Under the pieces are notes generated by a model. The model had not been told where the DNA came from and ran no database searches. It was given only the letters and a program-made list of their open reading frames with translations. 64,000 nucleotides of DNA from Gracilaria domingensis (taxonomy: Eukaryota > Rhodophyta > Florideophyceae > Gracilariales > Gracilariaceae), in NCBI GenBank assembly GCA_022539475.1, contig VCMS01000092.1, positions 1-64,000 on the forward strand. The letters run 5' to 3'. The translations under genes and the position numbers were made by a program. Positions within the stretch are counted from its first letter, which is position 1; every line of letters begins with the position of its first letter. Shown here piece after piece: positions 10,881 through 20,319 of this stretch.

Positions 10881-12965
10881 TCAGTTTAACTGAGTTCCAT
10901 CCGTTCTAACGGGAACGGCGTCCTGTGCAGCAGGCATCTTCACAGATTCCTGTGGAACAGCGACAGAACTACCCGCAACAGCGGTTGCCGCCACGGCTTG
11001 AGCCGGTGAAACATTGACCTGGGTCGAACCAGAGTGCAGTAACGCAGCCAATTCTGCAGCAGACACCCTACGGGGGTACTCAGCCTTCGCACGCAGATAT
11101 GCGGTTACCGGCACTGACGCCTGTTCGGCGGGGGTCAGCGCTTCAAAATTCGCCACAACCGTGGGCATTTCCCTCATCGAGAGGTTGCAGTTCGGAGCTG
11201 CATGACCGTGGTTGTAACACGTGAAACAGATCAGGGGTGGTCTTCCGGAACTCCGTGGGTCTTGGAACTTCACCGTTCGCGGGTCTACCCAACCAGGTCG
11301 CTGGTAACGACTCCCTGAATAGGGTACTTGAGGACCGCGAACGCGTGGACGGTCTGCGTAAAGCAGCGCATCTTCCGTCTTCGACGAGGCTTCTGAAGTA
11401 GAAGGCAACTCCGTAGTCGGAATAGAATCCAGGTCCACCTGTGCGAGATGTAAGTTATCCACATCGTGGCCAGAAAAGTCCTGCGGTAGCAGTGAAGCCG
11501 ATGACGACCCTCCTTCGAGGTGCAACGCTTTGGTTGAAACCCGGTATCCGGTGCGTGCGCGCAAGGCGTCTCCCTCCGCCTTCGCGTACTGCACTAACTC
11601 CAGATAGGTAGTCTTCTTCCGGTCTTCCCGTCGCTGGGCAACCAGAGTGCGAATAGCCGGATTCAATCCGTTGATAAACAGCGTACAGCGCTCGTTTGAG
11701 GAGTAAACATTGCCACAACGGTGGAATGCCTTATTCAGGCGTACCGAGTACTCGGTTTCCGACTCCTTCGGGCGTTGTTTCGTCTCCCGCAACGCGGTGA
11801 TTGCTTCCTCGATAGAGGTATTTGTCGCATACGAGCGCAACAAATACTGCACTGCTTCGGGCCAGCAGGTGACCCCTCCTTCAGAGGCGCGAGATGAACC
11901 TCTTACAGAGTTATACTGATCTTCAGCGAGTCCCCGTAGAAAATACGGTAAGGCAACATAAGCTTGCCCCTCACTCATGCCGAGGATGTCAGCTTCCGCT
12001 ACAAAGCGTGAAAGAAAGTCAAGCACCAGAATGGGATCCTCCCCAGTGAACAACTGGTTGCGAAAGGTTAAGGACATGCGTTTGATGCAGTCCTTCACCT
12101 TACCCGTGCCACGGGGCGTCCGGTTCAGACTTGAATCTTCCAAACGGTAATACCGGTAAGATAACAACCTTTTGAACAAGGGATTCGTCGGCTCCAGTTC
12201 CCTCAAACCTGAGTGCTTTCGCCCCCGTTTCCGGGTACCAACAACACCATAGGTGGACGTAGAACTCCGCGAACGCGTAGAACGAGCGCGACGTTCACCG
12301 TCACTTGACGAGCTCGATGATAAGGAAGCCGCCGAGCGGTTTGAAATACCAGAAGACTGTGACGAATCCGAGTCATACTCGTCGACATTCCTCTTCTTAG
12401 AGCGACTCTTCCCGGACTTCCGGTCACGTGTACCACGAGACACTCCCGCAGAGGCGGCAGCAGGGCCGTCATCCTCACGGATGGTGGCCTCTAACGTCTC
12501 AAGACGGCCAAGGATCCGAATGAACTTCGTGTTAACCTCCTCGGTGAAACTGGGATATCCTTGAAGAACCTCCAAGAGGGCATTAACATCCTTCCGTAAA
12601 ATACGTAGATCATCTGATACACCTCCGTTGAGGGCTGCGTCAACCTTCAAACGAAGTGTGTCGACCTCGGAAACGAGTGCTTCATGAGAACTCCTCATGA
12701 CAGCAGTCTGAGCCTCAAGCACACGAACTTGAGTCTCCAACTCGTTTACGAGCGCATCCTTCGCCGCGACAGCGGGTATAAGACCCTCCAAAGGAGCAGA
12801 TGAGGGCCCAGCCACTGGGGCGTCAGACGACTTGTGAGGCTGTTTCCGGTTTCCGGGTTTCTTTCCATCACCCTGTAGGGGTTCAGGAACAGACCGCAGA
12901 CGTGGGGGCAAGCCAGAGCCAACGGAGCGAGACTTCGTAGGGCTCGAGCGCTTGCCCGACGCCAT
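10881..12965 (-). CDS. gag: Retroelement gag
   Basis: The product is about 694 residues from the first ATG at 12965. The N-terminal part is basic and Ser-rich, followed by a predicted coiled coil (ELETQVRVLEAQTAVMRSSH) and another Ser-rich segment. Next comes a retrotransposon-gag capsid-like region (LTFRNQLFTGEDPILVLDF, then YLLRSYATNTSIEEAI). A single CCHC zinc knuckle, CFTCYNHGHAAPNC, binds nucleic acid near the C-terminus. It lies 110 bp upstream of the pol frame on the sense strand. Confidence 0.85.
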   Translation of the reverse strand: MASGKRSSPTKSRSVGSGLPPRLRSVPEPLQGDGKKPGNRKQPHKSSDAPVAGPSSAPLEGLIPAVAAKDALVNELETQVRVLEAQTAVMRSSHEALVSEVDTLRLKVDAALNGGVSDDLRILRKDVNALLEVLQGYPSFTEEVNTKFIRILGRLETLEATIREDDGPAAASAGVSRGTRDRKSGKSRSKKRNVDEYDSDSSQSSGISNRSAASLSSSSSSDGERRARSTRSRSSTSTYGVVGTRKRGRKHSGLRELEPTNPLFKRLLSYRYYRLEDSSLNRTPRGTGKVKDCIKRMSLTFRNQLFTGEDPILVLDFLSRFVAEADILGMSEGQAYVALPYFLRGLAEDQYNSVRGSSRASEGGVTCWPEAVQYLLRSYATNTSIEEAITALRETKQRPKESETEYSVRLNKAFHRCGNVYSSNERCTLFINGLNPAIRTLVAQRREDRKKTTYLELVQYAKAEGDALRARTGYRVSTKALHLEGGSSSASLLPQDFSGHDVDNLHLAQVDLDSIPTTELPSTSEASSKTEDALLYADRPRVRGPQVPYSGSRYQRPGWVDPRTVKFQDPRSSGRPPLICFTCYNHGHAAPNCNLSMREMPTVVANFEALTPAEQASVPVTAYLRAKAEYPRRVSAAELAALLHSGSTQVNVSPAQAVAATAVAGSSVAVPQESVKMPAAQDAVPVRTDGTQLN

Positions 12966-13385
12966 CGTCCACGACGAGATACCACCAGAAAACTGGGAAC
13001 AGGAAAGCAAAACAACAAATTAACCTCGAATGAGTGTAGCGTCCTCACACGAGTGACGATAACCGACAAATCGGACGAACCAACCGTACCAACGGGAACA
13101 GCCGTATACGGAATTAGGGCTGATTCGACCAGATTGCTGGGAACAGTAGACAACCCAAACGGGGTGACAACAACCGTACCGACGGGAATCACACACTACG
13201 GAAATAGGTAGTGCCACCGGTAGTAAACCGTGTCCAAACAACAACCCAAGATGAGGAAAGCAGTACCAACACGACGTCTGTCGGCAAAGCCTTCCAGTAC
13301 AAACTGTGTAGTGTATCTCCACGACCAGATACGAACCGGCAAACCGGAAATTGATCAGAAAACCAACTTGCTGGATCAACGCGAC

Positions 13386-13403
13386 TTCTAAGTCGGGAGA
13401 CCA
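13386..13403 (-). other. Primer-binding-site-like sequence
   Basis: Two bases inside the 5' LTR the sense strand reads TGGTCTCCCGACTT. It begins with the TGG expected for pairing to a tRNA CCA end. The same bases occur beside the LTR at the left window edge (12-24), which supports a conserved role. I could not assign the tRNA. Confidence 0.6.
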
Positions 13404-13405
13404 AT

Positions 13406-14168
13406 TGTTGTGCAAAACCCAGCGATGGGGAAAGACACGCAAAGGCGGTTCAGACCCTCTCTCAAGAGGCGAGCACAGCAGTAGAGCGCTCCCACAGGTA
13501 CGACACGGCAATGCCGGGTGTAAGACCGGGGTCGACCCTTCCCAAGTAATGGAGGGAGCGAAGCGGCGAAGAAGACGCGTCCAGCGGTAGAGAGCACACG
13601 ACACAAGTCGGCAGTAGCGTCACGTGCGTAGCACGCGGTACCCACGAGTGTGGCGATGACACGCGAGAGCGGTAATAGCCCACGCGAGTGTGTCGAGCCA
13701 CGAACGGTATGCACCGGTACACCAAGTAGTGCTACCTGTATAACAGGGACAGAAATAAGGAAAACACACACAAAGTAAACACGCGAAAGCGGTAGTGGTG
13801 TTAATGATGCCGCGAGGCGGATGATGAGCCCTGCACAAGGTGCCGACTCTCCGGGAGGAGGATATCGGTCACCAAGGGTGAAACATCAGAGCCGAACACT
13901 CGGTTGTTCGGTTTACTTCCCCGACAATGGGTGCAGCTCAACCTACTAAGTAGTGTAGAGTGCCACTGTCAAGTGTGCAACCGGGCTAACTAAAATAAAT
14001 AATAAATATCTAGAATATCCCAAAGTTGGCTGCCAACCGTCCATACACGTGTGTAGCCATCCAGCAATGATGTGCCAACCTCACCAGAGTCCTTGACCTC
14101 CACTGCACTGCAGGGGCAGTGATTTCACACCAAAAGCGAGCAAATACCGCATAAAGCGTGGCTCTACA
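13406..14168 (-). repeat. LTR (5' LTR of the element)
   Basis: This 763-bp direct repeat of 2236-2998 is the promoter-bearing LTR for the minus-strand element. On the sense strand it begins TGTAGAGCC and ends CACAACA. Confidence 0.95.
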
Positions 14169-14173
14169 CTTAG
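14169..14173 (+). repeat. Target site duplication CTTAG, right copy
   Basis: This is the second copy of the 5-bp duplication made by insertion of the LTR element into the transposase gene. The pairing with 2231-2235 fixes both LTR boundaries to the base. Confidence 0.93.
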
Positions 14174-14448
14174 CATCGACGACGAGAAAGCGAATAGAAT
14201 GTGCTTTTGGGATTCTAAAAAACCGGTTCCCTCTTTTGCGAACAGGTGTCCTCTTGCAGCACGAAGACACAATTTCGATGATGCTTTTGGCATGCATAAT
14301 CGTTCATAACATATCGCTTAGTGACTGCCACCTGTACGATACAGCACTACCTGAAGACACAGAGGGAGACCCAAATGAGGTAACGGGAGAATCAGCAGGA
14401 GGTCGTGCACAGCGTGATGCACTTCTTTACTATGTTGTTAATAAATGA
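14174..14448 (+). CDS. PIF/Harbinger transposase, C-terminal part (gene interrupted)
   Basis: This is the second half of the transposase that begins at 1224. It contains the family motif R-K-R-I-E-x-x-F-G-I-L-K-N-R-F, whose Glu is the third catalytic acid, followed by a helical LLACIIVHNI segment typical of the C-terminus. It reads in frame with the first half once the duplicated CTTAG is counted once. An apparent start further upstream, at 14158, is only the accidental in-frame extension into the LTR. Confidence 0.87.
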
Positions 14449-14577
14449 TGATGACTTCAAACGCCATCACATCTTCTCAATAAACTTTTGGAACAACAGG
14501 CGCATCATAAGGCGCTCTTCATTTCCACGTTTCAGTTCATTAACGATCTCAGTATGACGTTCGGACTGATCATTGGA

Positions 14578-15201
14578 CTACTGTTCGAGGAACCCTTTTC
14601 TATTAGTCTTCGCGCGTTTGCGACTGCTGGTCAACTCGGTGTTTCCAATTCCATGGGCTGTATTGAAAGCAGCAAAAGGTTCATGGCGGGCTTTACCGCA
14701 CTCTAATTCGTGAAGTTGTTCGAAAAAGGGGGGCTTGCTATATAGATCTTTATCGTCTCCATCACGACCGGATTGGGAAATCTTTTGTATGTAAGCAGTA
14801 TAATCGTTGCGAAGTCGTAGAAATTTTTTTTGCCACGCCTGACTTGAGCGCACTATTCCGTGTTCATCCTTAGCCATCTTAATTGCTGCGTCGAAAACAT
14901 CCTTCAAAGATTTACGTTGATGAGATTTAGATCCATAGCCAGCGGCCTTCATCTTTTGTAGCAGTATCAGCACTGTGTCATGATCATACCCTTGCTTTGG
15001 GCCTGGTGGTTTGCAGTTTGCCAGCGAAGTTGTATTCGTCTTTAACTGAGCAACTTGAGGTTGATTTGGTTGAGAATTGCGCGTCAGATCAGTAGACGAT
15101 ATAGTCTGAGGCTGGAACAATAGGCATGGCCATTTTGGTGCGCCACCGGATGCAAGAGTTGCTACGGCATTTTGTTCGGCGATGGAAAGATTGTCGGACA
15201 T
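14578..15201 (-). CDS. Harbinger Myb/SANT-like DNA-binding partner protein
   Basis: The product has 207 residues. Harbinger transposition in animals and plants needs a second protein with a Myb/SANT-like trihelix that binds the element ends and imports the transposase. Here the middle of the protein (about residues 70-150) has the right pattern: HDTVLILLQKMKAAGY, then KSLKDVFDAAIKM, then SSQAWQKKFLRLRNDY, with three helices spaced by conserved aromatics. The C-terminus is basic (SSRKRAKTNRKG), fitting a nuclear import signal. It faces the transposase gene tail to tail, 129 bp apart. The family assignment rests on this pattern plus position; a host gene is less likely. Confidence 0.68.
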   Translation of the reverse strand: MSDNLSIAEQNAVATLASGGAPKWPCLLFQPQTISSTDLTRNSQPNQPQVAQLKTNTTSLANCKPPGPKQGYDHDTVLILLQKMKAAGYGSKSHQRKSLKDVFDAAIKMAKDEHGIVRSSQAWQKKFLRLRNDYTAYIQKISQSGRDGDDKDLYSKPPFFEQLHELECGKARHEPFAAFNTAHGIGNTELTSSRKRAKTNRKGFLEQ

Positions 15202-16262
15202 TTTATGGAACCTTGAGTGGAAGAAATTGTTCTAAAGAGTGGAAGAGGATGGAAGGGGTGTGGATCAGAGATGATTTTGAGAGGGAAAGGTGGAACTAGC
15301 ATCGCTTAAGTACTCTTTGTAGCTGCTCTTGGGTTTCATACTGTTTGTGTTTTTTGGCGCCAAGCGGATGCGTTTGTCTCTGGAAATGTCTGCAAATGTT
15401 TCCACAATTTCTAGAAATGTCCAATGTTTTTATGGATAGATTGTAGACATCTTGCCAAATGCTCCGTGTCCACGGTGCGTATTGTCTGTCTTTATGTGGA
15501 AAGGCCCTAAACTGAACTTGCGCTTCCTCCGTGAGTACCAGACTGCACTTGCTGCGCGGCGTGACTGACTGCAGTATGTAAGCGTATGTACGGGTAGTTG
15601 AAAGTGCCGTATTCATTGTTGTTTTCCAATTCAGCTGCCTGCGTCTGGCTTGTGATTCGTGAGAGTGCTGATGTCCAGTCCAAGTTGCAGGAGATGCTTG
15701 GCATATCATAGAGAGAGGCACAAACTGAAAGCTTCTGAAACTCGTATCAAGAGGTGCTACTAGAAGGCTAGAAGGCTAGCCTCAGGCGTGCGCGTCGCCT
15801 CGCAACCTAATTTTACTCTCAGCGCTGTTGTCGGTATCGAAAAGCCTCCGAGAATTTCAACCTTTGCGCATGTTATTATCTTGCCAAAGATGGACATCTT
15901 TCACTATCTCCTTTCTCACCAACATGAGTGCGACGCTCTTGCGAGCCGGTTTGTGTCGACTTACCTTGGCTCGAGAATCGTCCCCGGCAAAGTGTGGATA
16001 GCATCACTTCCCATTTTACTGTATCCCGTGCCACCTCCATTCCAAGATTGATATCCTTCCTGTTAATTGCGTCCAACAACCTCGGTAGACCGTCTAACTT
16101 CACATGTAATTCTGCACTGGTACCTTAATCATTATCTCTTGTCTCCCGCGAGGGAGAGCAACATCATACTCTTGACAAACGATAAGGGGGCTTGGTGTGG
16201 AACTGAAGCAAATATCTGAATTTCTGCATATTGCCTTACCACAAGCGTGACGCGTAAGAAAG
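15202..16262. other. Flank between the Harbinger element and the GT31 gene
   Basis: This 1.06-kb stretch should contain the right end of the Harbinger element and its promoter for the Myb-like gene. A TTTTTGGCGCCAAG palindrome lies near 15351. A doubled AGAAGGCT word lies at about 15764-15778. Short frames on the minus strand (15296-15721 and 15507-15704) lack similarity I can recognise. The right end of the element could not be placed. Confidence 0.4.
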
Positions 16263-18086
16263 TCACCATTTCACGAACGAATTCAGCCATCTCCACCGAT
16301 ATTTTGAGAACTTCCTTTCGAACCACCGTTCTGAACAGTGCACCACTGCGCTTGAAACAGTCACTCTCCCCACTTGTTTCCGTTTCAGCAGTAGAGCAAC
16401 CTGCTCGCAGAACGGCGCTGCGTACAACTTCACGTCCTCCGCACTTTCAGAAGGTGGATCAACCGCGTAGTGATATCCGTGTCGAATGCCGCTGTTCACC
16501 AGTTTCACCCTCGCGTTCCCACGCCATAACCGTAGCGAAAACTCCGCTTCGGAGAACGGACCATAATCTCTCCAGCCCGTTTTCTTTAGAAACGATGTGC
16601 GTGCCAGTAGAAACCCGCTTGTTGCGTGCACGGTTCGTTGGTGCTCTACGCCGATGTTCCATGACGTTTCTACTTGCTCAAAAGCGATTTCGCTGTTGTT
16701 CTGTCTGATCGTGTGTCCGTTTGGAAAGAGGCCCTGTTCAGAATGCGCGCGATTGTGATTGAACACAAGAAAGCCCGATGTTATATCCGCTTCATCTTTC
16801 CATACGGGACGTAACATTCGCCCTATCATTGTTTCCCACGAGATTTTCTGCTCAACGCTTAGAATGCATACAAACGGCGAGACTGTACTTGAAACCAATT
16901 CGTTCAACACCATGGATCTGGGCTTCTCTTTTGACCACAACACCTTCACATTATCATCACTCCTCTGAGACAAAAAACGTTTCATAGCAGAATAAGAACT
17001 TGAAGTATCGCCAAGAACCACTTCATTGTGCGGAAACGCCGCTCGAATGCTTTCATACACATCTATGAATTGCCTCGTTTTGTTTGAAACGTCAGACACA
17101 AGCAGAAACGCTACTTTTCGCACGTCGACATCATCTCTTTCCGAAACTTCAAGACAATCATAATTTGTTTTAATGCACTTCTGCAACACATTTTTTCCCT
17201 TTCGATTGTGCGAAATGTAGTCAAAAGGTTGTAGATGGCAATGACGGCGGAACGCCCATAGATCCAAACCCATAAACGCTCGATGCGTGGTAAAAGTCAG
17301 TAACCAACCTCCAACCATGGCATCTTCAATTGGACTGTATCTCAACAGTTTGTTCACTTTGTTTACTGCATTGAACGCGCCACGTGATAAGATGTATCCT
17401 GCTCCCTGCATGTATGGGTGATGCATAACAGTCTGTTTCTCAATATGTTGTTGGGGGTTGTGTAGGATGTCAGTCAGGCTTGGGTCGTACCATTGGTGTG
17501 AAGGGTCTGGCTTTAGAAAGTTGGTTGACTCTGCATATCCAACGTATACAATCCCGGCTGCATCAAAGTTGCTGAGTAGGCGAAGCACGCGTGTGAAGCA
17601 AACAAAAGAATCGGAGTCCGTCTTGAGCAACCAGTCAAAGTCGTAGTAAGAATGTGCCAGAGTGATGCCCAGTTTCACCTTTTCTGACACAGAGAGGTAT
17701 TCATCTGGTCGTACCATCGGGACATGTAGCGTATCACACGAGTCGGTGTTTCGCAAGAGTTGTGCATGAGGCGTTTCTGAGCGAACAACGGCAACGCAAC
17801 ACACAGTGGGAGACACAGTGGTAGAAAGATTCGTCGAGATTGTTGAATACCAAGTACGAATTCTACCGGACTGAATTTCGCCGGATGATACGGGAATCAT
17901 GGCGAGTAGATGGCAATGTTCTCGGGTCCATGGTGATGCCACTGCGGGTACGGGAAGGTCCCTCAAAGATCGAGAGGAAAGGCGAGTGATCGCCAATAAG
18001 TAGACAACGGTGAGTAGAATCGATAAAAGGGGTAGAAACACCACCAACTTAGTGTGAAGCCGTTTCGAGGTGTGTCGTGCCTTCAT
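16263..18086 (-). CDS. GT31-family type II Golgi glycosyltransferase with a C-terminal extra domain
   Basis: The product is 607 residues from the first ATG at 18086; the longer frame starts with TTG. Residues about 12-35 form a signal anchor after a basic cytosolic tail, giving a type II Golgi protein. Residues about 60-320 match the beta-1,3-galactosyltransferase (GT31) fold: WLLKTDSDSFV carries the metal-binding DxD at 157-159, then GAGYILSR, then EDAMVGGWL, the family's EDVxxG motif. Residues about 340-600 form a second unit with AFLLVSDVSNKTRQFIDVYESI and SGFLLARTSFLKKTGWRDYGPFSEAEFSLRL. The latter resembles the acceptor-side motif of GT-A enzymes of the GT2/chondroitin-synthase type. Two joined transferase-like domains suggest a polymerising enzyme for a cell-wall or proteoglycan-like glycan; the substrate is unknown. 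Confidence 0.78.
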   Translation of the reverse strand: MKARHTSKRLHTKLVVFLPLLSILLTVVYLLAITRLSSRSLRDLPVPAVASPWTREHCHLLAMIPVSSGEIQSGRIRTWYSTISTNLSTTVSPTVCCVAVVRSETPHAQLLRNTDSCDTLHVPMVRPDEYLSVSEKVKLGITLAHSYYDFDWLLKTDSDSFVCFTRVLRLLSNFDAAGIVYVGYAESTNFLKPDPSHQWYDPSLTDILHNPQQHIEKQTVMHHPYMQGAGYILSRGAFNAVNKVNKLLRYSPIEDAMVGGWLLTFTTHRAFMGLDLWAFRRHCHLQPFDYISHNRKGKNVLQKCIKTNYDCLEVSERDDVDVRKVAFLLVSDVSNKTRQFIDVYESIRAAFPHNEVVLGDTSSSYSAMKRFLSQRSDDNVKVLWSKEKPRSMVLNELVSSTVSPFVCILSVEQKISWETMIGRMLRPVWKDEADITSGFLVFNHNRAHSEQGLFPNGHTIRQNNSEIAFEQVETSWNIGVEHQRTVHATSGFLLARTSFLKKTGWRDYGPFSEAEFSLRLWRGNARVKLVNSGIRHGYHYAVDPPSESAEDVKLYAAPFCEQVALLLKRKQVGRVTVSSAVVHCSERWFERKFSKYRWRWLNSFVKW

Positions 18087-18998
18087 ATTGGACTTAGTGG
18101 GTGCGGATGAATGGTAGGCCGTGCCTGTCCGTTTGATGGATGGGAATGAGTCTGGAGTCAGCGACAATGTACCGACGGTGGCTACATGTTTTCGAATGAC
18201 GTACTCGACTGCGCGGTTTTGGCTTAGACTGCGTTGCTCGCAACAACGAGCTTACGGTGGGGGACCAAAATGTCCATCCGCCATTTTTGTGTGAACCGCG
18301 TTGCGCGTTTGCAGGAATATTTGACCAGGTCAAACTGGGTTTGCACTGGAGACACGCGGTTAGCTTAGCATGGCACGTAACGTAAGAACAAAAAGGGGGA
18401 ACGACACAATCACAACGGCCGAGATTCAGCACTGGCCCGGCGCGAGTGCTCCAAACTTTGGAGTCCAAACCAGGTTTCGAGCGCTACAAGTTTTGACAGC
18501 AGGTGAACAAGTCGATGGAGAGGATGTCGAAAGCGGACTCAAAAGCGCTTTTTGTTGTACACGATCTAACAAAAATAGAGTCCGACATCTTCGTCACGAA
18601 GGTGCCCAGACTGCGATCACAACCGTGGAGCACGTCATACAAGGGCCGACACGATCGGTGACGTCATCGTGGTAAGCGCGCCGTCAGCGTCGCTGCGCCG
18701 ACGACGACCCGCATGCATCCGAGAGGGCCCGTCACGCACACGCAACGTACACGCGTCGCGCGCTCTCCATTCGCCGTGCAAATCGTGACGCGTCGTCAAC
18801 TTCTCATCGACGGCTGCGCGCCGCTGCTTACCGTTCCTCCCGCGCCGCGATTCAACAGCGTTAAAGCGCGGCGTCATCGCTGCTGCTTCCGCCGAACACC
18901 TTCGTCGCCAACATCAGGCGCTCAATCTCGACGCCTTTGACGCCGCTCTTCAACGCTCCCCGACACGTTTTGAGCCGCTTTGTTTTGTTTCGTTCGAT
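18087..18998. other. Divergent intergenic region
   Basis: This 0.9-kb stretch lies between the divergently read GT31 gene and the 18999 gene. A CpG-rich patch sits at about 18655-18960. No convincing coding or RNA gene is seen. Confidence 0.5.
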
Positions 18999-20285
18999 AT
19001 GCATCAGGAACAGCCGCGACGAAATATGATTCTCTCGTCGTTGAGGGCGTGTTATCCATCGCTACAGAGTCCTTGTTTGTCTGTTTCGGCAACTTTGGTG
19101 TTTTTCACAATCTGTGCTTTTCATCTTCATCGCCTTGCCGTTTCGAACTCGCTTCCGTTGGAAGCCGGGTTGCGCAAACTGGTTTTGCCTGGCAGTCTGC
19201 ACGCGTCGGATCCGCCACTCGCTTCCCCTGTCGATGCGAGTACCGTTGTGCACCATGCCCGCGTGTATGGAGCTTCTCCATTCTCCCATAATTCACATGA
19301 CTCTCTCTTGTACTCTACTCTACAATCGTCACGACAACATTCACTTCCTCCCGGCATTAACTTGTTCCACCATCATTCGCCACGTGCTCGTTCTCCACGC
19401 GCTCTAATGCGCTCGTCAGATCGTTTGTATCCAGTGGAATCACATCCGAGACACAACAGTTTTCCGCTCGAAAGCGAAGGTGTCAAGTACGTCAATGATG
19501 ACCATTTTCTTGTCCCTCATACTCATGTCGTAATGAGCGATTCGCTGCACAGTTCCGAGCATCCTGCTCAACAGATAACAGATGCCGCTCGTGACAATGT
19601 TCACCAAGTCAAACAGCTCCAGCCAGTGGAACAGGAAGCTTCACGACGTCACCCAGTCATCGAAGCTTTCCACTCTCTCATAGGCACATCTCCGCAATCC
19701 AAAACTCTCGATACTGAGATTCAGTCAACTAGTGGAATGGATCTTCAAACATCGCGCCATGGCGTTGCGCTCGATGACCCTTCTGAACGGCCTGCTAGCG
19801 TGAGTGCAACAGATCTTGTCGCTTCAGACGATGACGCCCAGGCTGTTCGAGTGTCCGGGAGCCGAGACCTTTTTGAAACTGACTCTGAACAGACTGTCAG
19901 TATCCTTGACTCGGAGAAGCAGCTACTGGATGATAGCACTAGTTTCACTTCCCTTACTTCTTCGGAATCACCTGCGTTTGAAACCACACCTGTACTCAGA
20001 GAGGCCGCTGCTATGGAGGACATCGCGAAACTGGAAAGTCCTACCGCTTTTTCGGATAAGGAAAGCGACGAACAACTGAATGGGGCGCCCAAGAAAATGG
20101 ACTTTTTGAATTTCTTGTTCGGCACTTCTCGATCAAATGGCGACCTCAGTGATGTTGTACAGGAAAGGGACGAGGCTAGCATTAACTCTGTAATCAAGAA
20201 AGGTGAGATTAATGCATCTGGAGATGTCGACCTTCTTGCTGGTAGGAAGACTATTGAGGAAGACAGCGAAGTGAAAACATTCTGA
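18999..20285 (+). CDS. Hypothetical Ser-rich protein with an N-terminal membrane segment
   Basis: The product has 428 residues and no family that I recognise. The N-terminus has a hydrophobic stretch (residues about 28-45, VSATLVFFTICAF) after a basic start, fitting a signal peptide or anchor. The remainder is Ser/Asp/Glu-rich and probably disordered. The last residues may not be the true C-terminus. A GT at 20271 and an AG at 20319 would remove 49 bp, including the stop, and continue in frame to the stop at 20538. That would add an ordered tail (ECNPEDASVRCFQAEEV and ILQLQKKCQDRKRLIVA). The donor is weak (GTGAAA), so both endings remain possible. Confidence 0.5.
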   Translation: MHQEQPRRNMILSSLRACYPSLQSPCLSVSATLVFFTICAFHLHRLAVSNSLPLEAGLRKLVLPGSLHASDPPLASPVDASTVVHHARVYGASPFSHNSHDSLLYSTLQSSRQHSLPPGINLFHHHSPRARSPRALMRSSDRLYPVESHPRHNSFPLESEGVKYVNDDHFLVPHTHVVMSDSLHSSEHPAQQITDAARDNVHQVKQLQPVEQEASRRHPVIEAFHSLIGTSPQSKTLDTEIQSTSGMDLQTSRHGVALDDPSERPASVSATDLVASDDDAQAVRVSGSRDLFETDSEQTVSILDSEKQLLDDSTSFTSLTSSESPAFETTPVLREAAAMEDIAKLESPTAFSDKESDEQLNGAPKKMDFLNFLFGTSRSNGDLSDVVQERDEASINSVIKKGEINASGDVDLLAGRKTIEEDSEVKTF

Positions 20286-20319
20286 ACCGGATAACCGTTG
20301 CTACTATGTGAACAAGTAG

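Larger units (their letters stand above)
2236..14168 (-). mobile_element. Ty3/gypsy chromodomain LTR retrotransposon (chromovirus type), young
   Basis: The 11.9-kb element lies on the minus strand. It has two 763-bp LTRs (2236-2998 and 13406-14168) that begin TG and end CA, a 5-bp target duplication, a primer-site-like stretch inside the right LTR and a purine tract inside the left LTR. The order on its sense strand is gag (12965-10881), pol (10770-7042: protease, reverse transcriptase, RNase H, integrase), a chromodomain-bearing frame (7045-5330) and about 2.3 kb without recognisable coding. Protease before RT before integrase marks Ty3/gypsy, and the chromodomain marks the chromovirus branch. 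The LTRs differ at one base that I can see, so the insertion is very recent. All expected parts are present and the element looks whole or nearly so. Confidence 0.93.
1224..15201 (+). mobile_element. PIF/Harbinger DNA transposon, split by a nested LTR retroelement
   Basis: Two genes typical of PIF/Harbinger elements lie in convergent orientation: a DDE transposase on + (1224-2235 continuing at 14174-14448) and a Myb/SANT-like protein on - (14578-15201). The block 2236-14173 is foreign and consists of a complete LTR element plus one copy of its 5-bp target duplication. Without it, the Harbinger coding part is only about 2 kb, a normal size. Coordinates given are those of the coding parts. Terminal inverted repeats and the 3-bp target duplication expected for the family were not found. 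Confidence 0.8.

Noticed and set aside
13386-13403. Identity of the primer tRNA
   Set aside because: The TGG start fits, but the rest does not match a tRNA 3' end that I can name with confidence.
15351-15364. TTTTTGGCGCCAAG as another E2F site
   Set aside because: It fits a loose E2F consensus but lies in transposon flank and differs from the exact 12-mer shared by the two host promoters.
861-16262. Terminal inverted repeats of the Harbinger element
   Set aside because: Looked for by eye in both flanks; no pair of matching ends could be supported.
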